A DNA stretch of 64,000 bases from the NCBI GenBank assembly GCA_932294295.1, contig OW028581.1, positions 14,730,162 through 14,794,161 on the forward strand. The letters are read 5' to 3'. Each line of letters starts with the position of its first letter. Within the stretch, counting starts at the first letter, position 1. Both the position numbers and the translations under genes were made by a program. Source of the DNA: Alitta virens. Its lineage: Eukaryota > Annelida > Polychaeta > Phyllodocida > Nereididae. The notes under the pieces are model-generated. The model saw nothing but the letters and a program-made list of their open reading frames with translations. It was not told where the DNA came from and searched no databases. This document shows positions 11,301 to 23,800 of this stretch, piece by piece.

Positions 11301-14300
11301 CATGCAACTCATCTTTTATCTCATTCAGATTGCAAACTTCACAAACTCTATTTTCTAAAGCTAAATTAACAAAATGACTGGTCTAGATTTTAATAAGGGA
11401 GACACCATAACATAATATATGTGGATCAAATTTAGTAGTGTATACTAACAATGACATCTTTTCTGAGGAGGGCAAGGATAGATACTACATGCCTAATGTT
11501 TCTCTACAGTTTCAGTCACTTCATCAAATGGAACTGCTTGTGACCGCAACCCTTGCCAAAACGAAGGGACTTGTTTTCCCATGGGAAACTCCTATAGTTG
11601 TAGATGTGTGGCAGGTTTCGGAGGGAGGTCCTGCGAATTCAGCATCCTTACAGGAGGTAATGTATAATGTTTGCTGAAAGTAAAGTTGGCACAATTTGAC
11701 TTGTCATGAATTGTGATCGTAATGGTAGAGTTGGCTGTATTTGACTGCCCGGTGCACTGCTTTTGTGCAAATAATAATATAGTGATATTATTTTTAAAGT
11801 ATAAATCAGGAAAACTTCATATCATTTTTTTAGTATATAGAACTGTAAAAACTAAATGATATTGTAAAAGCAATGTTATGATAGATAAGGTAATATTTGG
11901 TTTTAGTGGTAAGCCAGTTTCAGGTGTCGCTGTCCTCCAGGATTTTGTGGCGTATTTTGTGAAATGTCATGCGAGTTATGATGAGTCTTGGTTACTTTCA
12001 TTCTACTGTTTAGAACAGTGAACTAGCACCAGTGGTAGCCAAAAGTTACAACATTTTAGAAAAATATTAGTTTGAAAGCGTGTCCCGTATATTTTCTTTG
12101 TGGACTCTCTTGTAGACTTAAAAGCAGTCTATAAGCCGAGTATCAATATGTAGCAATGACATCATGATCTCAAGGGGGTTTCACACATAGCCGGATCAGA
12201 CGCAGGAGCGTCCCGGAGGTCAACTCCGGAATACTCCCGCATACTCCGGGGAAAGGCGTATAGACATCTTGTTCATGTCCGGGAGTGTCCGGCATTGTCC
12301 TGCATGGTCCGGTAACACCGGGGGACTCCGGCAAAAAAATTAAACATGTTTAATTTTTCATGCCGGAGATCCCGGAACAGTTAAATCCGTGTTGGTCCGT
12401 GTAGATCCGTGTAGACTCCCAGTAGACTCCGTCGATCTCCGGGGACCTCCGTATTGACACCGAAATACTTCGTGTGATCTCCGGCTAAGTCCGGCGTCAA
12501 CCGGGCGTGAAAAGTACGCTCCGGAGAGCACAAGGAGCAACTCAGTTCCACACAAGTGAACTAGGACCACCACGGAGTCTAAACTGATTGAACAGGGAAA
12601 GCGGGTTTACATGACACTTGCTTGACCCGGTTAACTCCGTTAAGTACACGGTGTCACACGAGATCAATGCGGACATACAGGAGTGAACTGGGTGTCAAGA
12701 CGGAGTTAATTAAACTGACACGGAGTGAGTACGGATGCCTGAGTATATATACAACCGCCGTCTTTGGAGAAGCATCATTCCACCGCCCGCCGTTCATCGT
12801 TGATCATCGAATTAATTCATTTATTATCATCCACCATTTCTTCTGGATATTACCTTCTGGATTGCTGCTGCTGCTGCTACTGCCGTTTCTTGAATTAACC
12901 ACCATGCCACCTAGGAGAGGAAAGGGGAGGCCTGGCAAGAAGACTGTTGTTCAAGAGGAACCTGCACCACCTGCTGCTGTTGAAGAAGATGCAGCCAGTA
13001 ATACCTCTTCAAGTCCGCAAGGCATGCCAGATTTACCTGGGCCAGTTGTACCTGCTGAACCTGCAGTACCTCCTACTGCAGCTCCACCCCCACCTGCAGC
13101 AAAAGCGAAGAGGCAGAAAAAGGAAGCCCTGAACCTGACAGATGACCAGAAACAAGATGTGGCCGACTGGTACCGTTCCCAGGAGATGTTGTATAACCGG
13201 CGGCTTGCTCAATACAAGCGGATAGACATCAAATCGCGAATGATAGACCAGAAGGCAAAGGAGCTGGATTGTACTGCGCAGCAGCTGAAAACTTGGATTG
13301 ACTCAATGCGCACTTCAGTTGGGAAGCTGACGGATCCAACCAAGAAGCCTTCTGGTGGGGCCGCCAGAATCCTGACAGACCGGGAGAACTGGATCATGGA
13401 GAATTTCGGCTACCTCGAACGCCACATCAAGAGGGTTGATGCTGGGAAAAGAAAGAAAGGTGGGCAGCTTTCCCAGAGCTTATCAGCCAAAACTCCATCC
13501 AGCAGCAACAGACCTACCACTGAGGATGACACGTCTGAAGCTGAGGAGGTCATTGTGGATAGTTCGGATGATGGTGGCAGGGATTCGGATACAAGCAGGT
13601 CCAAGGGTGGGCCTTACAAGGGCGACAGCAGCAGCAGCAGGAGGAAGATGGGGGCCCCTCCTCCAAGCAAGAAGACGTCCAGACGTCAGCCTCGTCATCA
13701 TCATGACTGTGATTCATCCAGCCTTGCAGCTAGTGGAGATGGAATTGCTACACAAGCTGTCACTCAAGTAAGTATACTGCTTCAGTTGCCATGATAATCA
13801 AGATAATCGTATTGTAATGTTGCAGTTCAAAGTTTTAATTGTAATCTTGCAGTTTAAAGTTCTAATTGTAATCTTGCATTTTAAAGTTGTAATTGTAATC
13901 TTGCATTTTAAAGTTGTAGCTTTTCCATAGTAGAAAGTGGTAGCTTTGTTTCTTGGCACTTCCAGTGTTCACTGTATGGTGATGTGTCTTTTCAGTACAT
14001 TGTCAATAATGCACATGCTATTGCAGTTGCCATGTGACTTACTCTAATGTTGTGTTTTTTCCTATTTCCAGCTGATTGAAAAAGCCACCGAACTGCAGAG
14101 GGACATGCACAGCAAGTTGAGTCAGCCGACGGACTCAGGCAGCTTGTCCAAGAGGGTGTTCACGGACATGATCTACCACGAGGTGATGCAGATGGACACG
14201 GACACTTGGTGGGATTACCAGGCCCAAACCTTAAACAACCTGATGCAGTTTAAGCAGGCGTATCGTCGCAAGCGCCAGCAGCAACAGCAACAGCAGCAGC

Positions 14301-17287
14301 AACAGCAACTGCAACAGCAACAGCAGTATCATCAGTTTCTGCCTCCTGTCTCTCATCAGCAGCATCAGCAGCAGTTCGTCCTCCCTGCTCCTGCTACTAC
14401 AGCCAGTTCATCCGGTCCTCCTGTGCAGATGTTCCCTCATCATCAGCATTCTTCCAGCCCTGCTGCCCAGATGTTCACACAGCATTCTTCCAGCCCTGCT
14501 GCCCAGATGTTCGCACAGCATTCTTCCAGCCCTGCTGCCCAGATGTTCGCACAGCATTCATCCAGCCCTGCTGCCCGGATGTTCGCTACTCCGTCTGGCC
14601 CTTCGCCCCAGGCTCTCGTGTCGTCTGCCCCTTCTTCTTCGTCTGTGACTGCACCGACCCCCCCCCCCCTCCTGCGACATCTTCTATGATTATCAGTCAG
14701 GCCTGGTTGACTTCAGGTCCTTCTCACGGTCGTCCTTCCATGTCACCACAGGATTGCAGCACGCCTCAGGATGTTTCGCTCACCAGCTACTTGTTGAACA
14801 CTAGTGTGGGGGGAATGGTTGGTGGTGATGACCATAACTCCTCCTTTTCGGTGCCCATGCCTCCAACTACCACAACCGAGTAATGTTGAGCTGGAAATGA
14901 ACAATGAACAATGAACTTTATTGAAATGAACAATGAACTGTTATTACTTATGTTTGCATGTGAACTGTATACCGATGAAGTTTAATGTAATGAACAATGT
15001 AAACTGTATTACATGACACTACTATATATGTATGGGGAGGTACTTGTTTTCCTAGCCCTAAAAGGGGCGTGGTTAGAGGCGTGGCTAATTAATATTCATG
15101 AGCTAAAGGGGCGTGGTTAGAGGCGTGGCTAATTAATATTCATGAGCTAATTAATATTCATGAGCTAATTAATATGCATTAAAAGGGGCGTGGTTAATAT
15201 TCATGAGCTAATTAATATGCATGACCTAATTAATATTCATGACCTAATTAATATTCATGACCTAATTAATACTTGTGACCTAATTAATATTCATGACCTA
15301 ATTAATACTCATGACCTAATTAATATTCATCAAAGGTTTTGGTCCTAATTAACTCATTAATGAGGAAAAGTTATTGAGAAAAATCAATTTTTTTTTTCTT
15401 TAATGGATTAAAGTGTTCATAATTACTTCATTAGAATGCTAATTATCTTAGGTGTGGCTAATTAATATTCATGAACTAATTAATATGTAGGACCTAATTA
15501 ATACTTGTGACCTAATTAATACTTGTGACCTAATTGATACTCATGACCTAATTAATATTCATCAAAGGTTTTGGTCCTAATTAACTCGTTAATGAGGAAA
15601 AGTTAATGAGAAAAAAATCTTCTTTTTTTTTCATAATTACTTCATTAGAATGCTTATTAACTTTATGAGCTAACAATTTTAAAATTTATAAAAGTTTAGT
15701 TCATGAATATTAATATTCATGAACTAATTAATATTCATGAACTCATCAATATTCATAAAGGAAAAGGAACCCTTATTAAATAAGTATGCTTGCTACATAA
15801 CTTGTAATCCTAAATATATTATTTAGATCAAAGTGCTCAAAATAGATGAGGTATGTGTTCCACACAGTACAACCTCTTGATATTGGTCATGAACACCTGC
15901 ATATCCTGAGGCATTTTTTTTTTTCTTTTCTTTTTTTTTTTATGACCCTTCATAGTTTTTATATACCTAGAAATATATGTGTGAACATGTCTCAGGGCCA
16001 AGGGTATTTTACCCAATTATTGTGAGTGTGACATTTTTTATGATGCATAAAAGAGAGTTATACTATCATAGGTCTAAAAATAAAATATGTTATATAATCT
16101 ATTCATATATAAGTGTCTCCAGAATTCATCTCTCTCCATAAGTCTTGATATGTTCTTCCTGTTAACTCTAACAGACCAACTTCTTAGAGAAATGAGGGCC
16201 TCAAGAAAATGTCAACTCTGCAAACAGCTAACCGCAAAATTTGCGTACTCATGCTGTTACGTACAGAGTAATAAAAGGATGCAGACCTGCCACAGATGTC
16301 TTCAGAAAAACATCATCCGTAACATCACTCTAGCTGTACTTGATCTAAACAAAGATCCGACAAAGGCTGTAACCTGTCCATTATGTAAGACAAAGGATAT
16401 AATGATCGTTAACCCTCAAGGACAATACAGGGATATTGATGTCATGGTACAAGTCAATCAGGTAACAGAGGCTGCAAATGTTGCAAACTTACACCTCGAG
16501 GAAACTGTAGAAAAGATGAACATACGTCAACTCAATCAAACGCATGCGCTCTTTACCAGGGTTTTGAGGCCGTTAAATGAAATTTTGCATGTTACAGACG
16601 AGTCACTATTTTAAAATGAACCCTTCTGTAAATCCTTGTATCTATTGACTTGAAAATAAAAAATATTTCAACCTGATATAACAGTTGTCTTTTACTATTT
16701 TAACTCTATAAAACCAAGAACAAGCCGTGTTTAACATTTTATCATGTATTTTATTTTAGGTTAAAATAAAAAAGACATAAATGGTGATACAAAAATTAGA
16801 TGTTTAAGAAAACGATAATAAAGTATAATACAAAAAATAAATTACCAAACAAAAAAAAAATGTTGGTTGTTCAGATTTATCTGCAAAAAATATACAACAT
16901 TAAATCAATAACTTGATGGATTCTAAAGTCCTTAAAAGCTTTTACCATATTTTATCTTAAAAAATTACCTAATAACAATTCTTCATGCTGTCGCAAGCAT
17001 CCAAGAAGGCCTTACGTCTTTGTCGACGCTGTCTGACTTCTGGAATAGAACGCTCTGAAAATGAGTCCCTCATATATATATATATATATATATAGATATT
17101 ATCGCTTTACTCGTTGTATATAATTAATCTCATCATAATTTACCAGTAAAATAATGACATATACATACCGCTGTTTTCGCTACCCTGGCTTGAAGTATCC
17201 CAATTCTCTCGATGAAAGTTGAACATAACTAAAAGCAAAATACTATGATAGTAAATATACTAATTACTTCTAGACTAATACATTATT

Positions 17288-17322
<35 letters not shown>

Positions 17323-20300
17323 AGTTTATTCACCTTCTTCATCTGACTCTTCATGAGGTATGATAGCTGCAGCATTCATCTCGTCCAGCTCGTCCAGTCT
17401 CCGTTGCAGTCTCTCCATTTCCAGGGCTTCCCTTTGACGAATATCCCGGTCAATTCGTTCAAAATGGCGAAATCTCTTTATGATTACTGCAAAAAAAATA
17501 TATATATGTCTAGCTTATCATGTCTAATAATATTTAAGTCTTGTCATAAATTCCTGTATATCTAGTAAATTTCAGTATATATATTGTTACTTACCCTTGA
17601 TACAGATAATAATCACCACTAAGACTGTCACAGTCGATCCTATAGTCACAGGTATGATCATTTTCAAAAATGCAGGGTGACTTCTCGACATCCTGATGGT
17701 TTTCATCTTAGGAGACTTTGTGTGTTGTTGACCCTCTGGGGCTTTATCTGTCAAGTCAGCGTCTGTCAATACGTCGGTTATCGGCTCAGTATTGGTGTCA
17801 ATTGTTACGGGGGCGGCCTCAGTTGTTGTAGGTGGGGTGTCTGAGTGCCGAGGTCTTGAAGCCTCCAGAGGTATGTTGACAATCCTGCCTGACTGAAACA
17901 CGATCTTGACAGACGCGTCTGTTCCTGACAGCTGATCTACAACCTCGTCTTCATAGCGTGTGAAAAATCTGAATAAATGACATAATTACCAATGATATTA
18001 AAACTTAACATCTTTGAAAAAATTTTCTGTCATATATTTTAGGATTATTTGATTCCTAATTAGGTAAGTTGGCAAATATATGAAATGCTGATTATGAATA
18101 ATAAATAATTTTTCTGATTAATTATAACTTAAACATCTCTCTTGGGGTACATGTTTTTAATGACTACTAGCTCTTACATAAAAATCATGCAACCAATTAC
18201 TTAGGATGCTTTAATAACTATGGCATTATGATGCTATACAGGTATATATAATGACCTTTATCTTCAGCTATCATCATGTCTATTAAGGTGTAACCAAAAT
18301 GCATAGGGGTTGCATGCTGCTATATATTAAAGCGCTGTGCAGTCCTTACCCATTATATTACAATATATGTGATTAAAATTATAGTCCTTACCTAATCTCT
18401 TCAATGGTGTCTAGATTCAGATATCTGACATCTTCAACGTCATCGTCACTGCAGATCAGTATTCCTGGCGCTTCCTGACGACAGGCCAACACGCATGACA
18501 AGATAAAAACTCTCAGCATAACGGCGATCATTGCGGTAATTCCTTAATTATATGTGATAGTATTATTGTGATCCTGTAGTAACTGTAGTAGAATGTGATA
18601 TGGTACCTCTCAGCCTGCTACATATTTATATGGAAATCATATTTGATGTATCAGTGTCATCAAAATGTATTACTTACAAATATTGTCTTTGTTTGGCAGT
18701 TATGTTCATTATTAATCCCCCTGTATACTTCGTTCTATTGAGCCATATTATGTAATGTCCGAGGTGTTCGGGTTAAGCGTGTCAAGACTCCAGCTGCATC
18801 TTAAGCCTCCTGCTCTTTACCCTGTCTCAAGGCCTGAGGCTAAACAAGTACAAAGCTGTTTTATTGCAGAATTGCATAACTGTTCTTTCATGAATAGTTC
18901 TTAGACTCCGGTTATTTTAAAAATAGCTGTCATTTTCACCTCATACACGAGCTACTTAATACAAATTACTTAGCTACTTTTTTTTGACAGTCTACAGTAG
19001 TAGTCAGATTTATCGTTGGTATATGGTGTTGAAAATAACTTAGACAGAGATATATATACATAGGGAAATTCTCTTTAATATCCAATTTAAAGTGACAATA
19101 ATACAGATCAATCAAATACCAATAATCAATAATTAATAAAAGGAGAAAAGTTTAGTTTATTAAAGAATATATCAGGTAATTTAATCAATCCTATTTACAG
19201 TTGGTAAAGTTCATGATTAACGTCTCGGTGTGACAAGTCGTATTATGCGCCTATGCTCAACGTTCAGTAGACGTGTCAAAGGTAGAAGAACCTCCTCAGT
19301 CATGCGTCTTCTCTGTCCAGCCATTTGACTGTGATGATGATCTCGTAAATTGGTTCTCAGAGTCTCTATCTCTTCCCTATAGTGTTCTTTTGAGAGCTTG
19401 ATAAGGACTATTGATTGACCAAGATTGACGAAGTCCTCAATCATGTACTCCCCCCATCCTGTCGAGTCGTATATCATGTCGTAGTTCTGCCGGCAGAATG
19501 GACATTGTAGTTTGTAGCTTTGAGACAGGTCAATTGGTCGACTTTCGGCAATCTCGGCGATGAGCTTACGCATTACCAGGGACTCAATGCAGTCCCTACA
19601 TAACTTCATTTCCTCGTTTCTAAAACAGCATTTGAAACTGTGTCTAGAAGGCTGTTGACAACAGATATGGCAGGGGTTCTCGTCAGCGTTCAGTAGAGTT
19701 GTAGCCATTTTCAAAATAGGTGAGCGTATGTCTGTAGCTTGATAAAGAGTAACAGTTTACATGAAAGTCTCAGCATTGCAGCATCCTTCAGGCTAAATTA
19801 ACACCTTCCTACATTATACGGCCAATCCTGCAGAGTCTGCTGAAAACCCTCCCCTTAAATTCAAGTTCCCCTTTTTTTCAAGTTTCAGTAGTCATTCTGA
19901 TCACTGACATTGCCAAATCAATATAAATCGTCATTTAAAGCTAGTTTCGAAAGTATGGAAATTACTATGGAGGCTTTTGCTCATATTGAGTCAAATCATA
20001 TGTTAGGACTTAAAAACGTTATGGTAAAGTCACAGTTTAAAGTCAACCCTACAAGGGAGATGCTCTTATCACACTGCACAAAACTCACAGAAAGACATCT
20101 CGATCCTTATGATAATGGAGGGAGCGTAAAAAATTATTTTCTACGGCTTGATGACGTTGCAGGATGGGAGCCTAAATGCGGGGAAACCTACTTTATTAGA
20201 ATCAGCGTCAAGGGCCGTTTTGTCAAGAGTATCTACCCTGCACAACCTCGTCCACACAAGTTGAAAATACTTATGCAACGAGGTGTAGCCTAAGTTAGTA

Positions 20301-20766
20301 TATTTTATATCTCTATACTTTCTGTGTAATGTGTCTTAGATATATATATATATATATTTATATTTATATTGTTTTTACTTGCAGATTCATCCAGGAGACT
20401 GTAGGCCTAGCTTTATATATATATATATATATATTGTAATATTAGTTCTATTCAGATCTATATAAATATTTAAAACTAAAAGTTGTTTGTTTGTTTGTCT
20501 TACAAGTCTAGAGCATCGCTTTCGCGCTTTTTGGTCATTTCAGTAGACTTATATTAAATGTTAAAGATTTATTTTGACTCCTTTTACATGTAACATCTTA
20601 AAGTAAAATCTCGGGTCAAAGGTATCATGAGTTAGCATCCAATTATCAGACGCCTCATGAATTTACCGCTAGGGGCGCTGAAGATGTCTGGTGTTATGGC
20701 GCCTGCCTTTACTTTGTCCTGGATATAGATTATGTAATTTTAGAGCGGAGACTCGTGAAGCTTGAT

Positions 20767-20801
<35 letters not shown>

Positions 20802-23800
20802 TCTAATTAATTACTACCCTAAATTTAGTGTTTGTCATAGATGCTATGTACCTGTTTACGAAAATATTTCAAGAACTGCCGACAGTTATTTCCACTTGAG
20901 GTGCATCGATGTTAGAGTTAGTCATGCATGATGTTGACAGTCTCTTCATTAAAAGATCGCCGAGAGACGAGCTAGAAGTTGGAGGTAATTTATGAATGAA
21001 ATGATGCTCATGTACTGTATTTAGGTAAACTGCCAATTTCTGTATGATGTGTTGAAACTTTATGAGTATGGCGCCATCTTTATTCGTCCTACAGTAGTCT
21101 GTAGAGTGTTCTGTTTTTATAACTATCTTTACAGGCCTTCAAGTCGCATTACAAGAGATGAATTAGTTTCTGTATGAAGTGGATCAGTTGAGGTAATTTG
21201 GCTATGGTGATTAAAAATTGTTTTTATTTTGATGTGTTTTTATATCTCTATATTAAACTGTTCATGGTTAAGTTGTGTTTTTCCTCATGAAGTCTCCTCA
21301 TAGCTTCCAGCTGCCAAATCAACCCATCGCGGCAAGGATCTTTTAACTCTATATGATATATGATATTCTTTTCTAAATTAAAAGATACATACTTTCGTGG
21401 TTTAATAGTATCGGCCTTGAAATAGATAGGCTTGTGTGGTTTAGACATGACAAAGTCAAGTGTTCAGGTTGAAATGTTTATTTTTTAGACAGTTAATACA
21501 TTAAATGAAACATTGATTATGATCGTTTAACAGATCAATAAGCTGCTCAAATTCATATTGCTTCATGTAGAGGCCTCTCTTGGTGAAAACCTTCTCAGTT
21601 TCATAGGGAGGTGTCCATCTCAGCCGAATATCAATACATCCTCTGGTAATTGATAGTCTTATGTCTTCGTTGAGATCAAAAAATCTCTCTTCCTTTGCTG
21701 CCAAAGCTTGTGAAACTTGTGGTGTCAATTGTAGTAGACTCCTGACAGCTCCTTGTGGTAGATATAGGTATTTTCTTGCAGGGTAGGTGCCATCCAATAC
21801 TCTAAGACTTAGTCTTCTCTCCCCTTGCCATTCTGTTAAGGATACCTGGCTGTTCTGCCCGAAATTATGCTTGAAGACGGTTGAGGATGTAGTAGACATG
21901 GTGTTCAGTTCTGAATAGTTAGTACTGATTCTGGTCTTCTTATATATGCGGTCTCAAGACTAAAAGTGTCTGTTGATTGGTAGTTATTTATAGATATGTT
22001 ACATAATAGAAGTTATTAATATCTTGAGGGTATACCCTCTGTAGTTGTTTATAGCTATGTTACATAATACCAGTTAGCCCTCAGGACAAGGTTATAGATA
22101 TAATACATAATATCAGTTATGAATGTCTTAGTGTGTTAGCCATCTGGATCTCTTAATTTGTACGCCTGGGGGTGTTAGAGTCATGAGTGACAAGGGAGTA
22201 TTGATATGTCTCAAAGCTTCTAAGAAATCTGTCCAACCTTCAGGTTTTCTTATTGTACCATTAATGGCTGCTCTAAGTAAATCGATAATGTTGGATCCTT
22301 CAATCAGCTTGCCGCCAACTGTGACTACTCCATTTGATGACCATGTTATTTCAGGATCATGTCTTCTGATGTAGGTGACAAGTCTCAATGCCCTTTCTTT
22401 TGAAGATTTAGGAAATGCATCTGTGATAAATGAATCGTTGGTCTCTTCAGGCTGTTCAAATATTACGTCAGACTGTTTAGTAGATTCTGGTTGATGATCC
22501 TTTTTCTGCTTATTCTTAAGTCTATGATATGCTGACTCCGGTATTACAAAATGTTTCATTATTCCAGTAGTTCTAGTTGGGGTAAAACAGCTTTAATAAT
22601 GCGAGGCCAAGCTGTTCTGAGCTTTAGACAGAGTAGTTTTCGTCCTTTCTCTCGGCTATCTGCCAGCTTAATGAGTTTGTTTTTATATCTACCTAACTCT
22701 TTATTAGACTGTTTGCTGACAATCAACTCTCCTTCGATAATATTTCTTGCTAATTGTCTAAGCAGTTCTAGCTGACTCCTGCTCATTGTGTTAAGTAGGC
22801 TATCTTTCTGTTTACTCTCCGCTGTAGCTAATAGCTTGATAAAGGGCATGTTCTTTTTTAGCGCTGTCATAATGGTGAATGAACATTTTAAATGTTACTC
22901 AGCCTTATAAATAGCTGTAGGGCCCTCGTCAGGAAAAATGTCTGACCGTAATCTTAAATTCTTATCAGTTTTAGTATGTAAGTCAATAACAAAATATGAG
23001 TAAGGTGTAGTTGTTGCTGCTAGGTAAGCCTGTAGGAGCTGTCTATAACCTAGCTGTCGACCTAGAGAGGTGATCTGCCCCTTATCTCTGTTGTTAGCCA
23101 TTATGACAAAAACATGTGTGTTTAGATTTAAAGTTCTTGAATGTTTTGACTTTAAAAACAAATTATGGGTCAGTAGGATAACTGAACAGTTATTATGATG
23201 TGTACCTATTGTGAAAAGTTTTAAAATTGCATCGGTGTTCATAGCATCAATCATTAGATCATCAAATACAATTACAGAGTGGCTACTACTTAGAGTCTGA
23301 AAGGTTTCCAAATCATCCTTGCTGGGCATGCCATAGTGAAATGATATATTATCCATTTCTGATTCTAACGTACTAAACATTGGCTGCCATACGCTGTTGT
23401 AGCAGTATAGAATTTTTTCGGGTGTTTCTCGAAACATATCATGTTTCAGTAAACGATAAACAAATGTTGATTTCCCTCCCTGACTGGGCGATGATATTAT
23501 TATATTACAGGGTGTATTTAAAAGTGTGAGCACTTTGTCTTCAGACATGGCCTTCCAGGAGTCAGGGGTATTAGCCGTTACTGTAAAAGATGTGTCTACT
23601 GTGGCTGGTCTCTGCATGACGAATGAGTTCGTTGTAATAAGATAACAGTTATTTAACGGTGATGTTTCGAGTGTTTGTTATTTCCATAACTGCCGGGGTT
23701 TCGGCATGAATCATCAATACTACAGGCTCGTCCAAAGCTTTCTTGAAATTCAGAGACAGACGGACATGTCCATGGTCAGACGTGTAAGATGTACCATAAG

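Larger units (their letters stand above)
11437..12172. repeat. Intragenic tandem duplication, copy B (left part)
   Basis: Matches 9585-10386 closely. It is cut after GATCTCA by the transposon at 12173 and resumes at 34737. Confidence 0.85.

Noticed and set aside
12622..12903. N-terminal extension of the MADF/SANT frame
   Set aside because: It overlaps the TATA box at 12744 and has no domain features. The ATG at 12904 has a strong context.
15050..15056. 6-bp Polinton target duplication at the viral ends
   Set aside because: Flanking bases (AGCCCT left, GGGCCA right) do not match directly, so I do not claim one.
15056..15769. CRISPR-like or satellite array
   Set aside because: The 16-bp ATTAATATTCATGA-type units have no spacers, and they recur inverted at 32126-32750, so they are part of viral terminal repeats.
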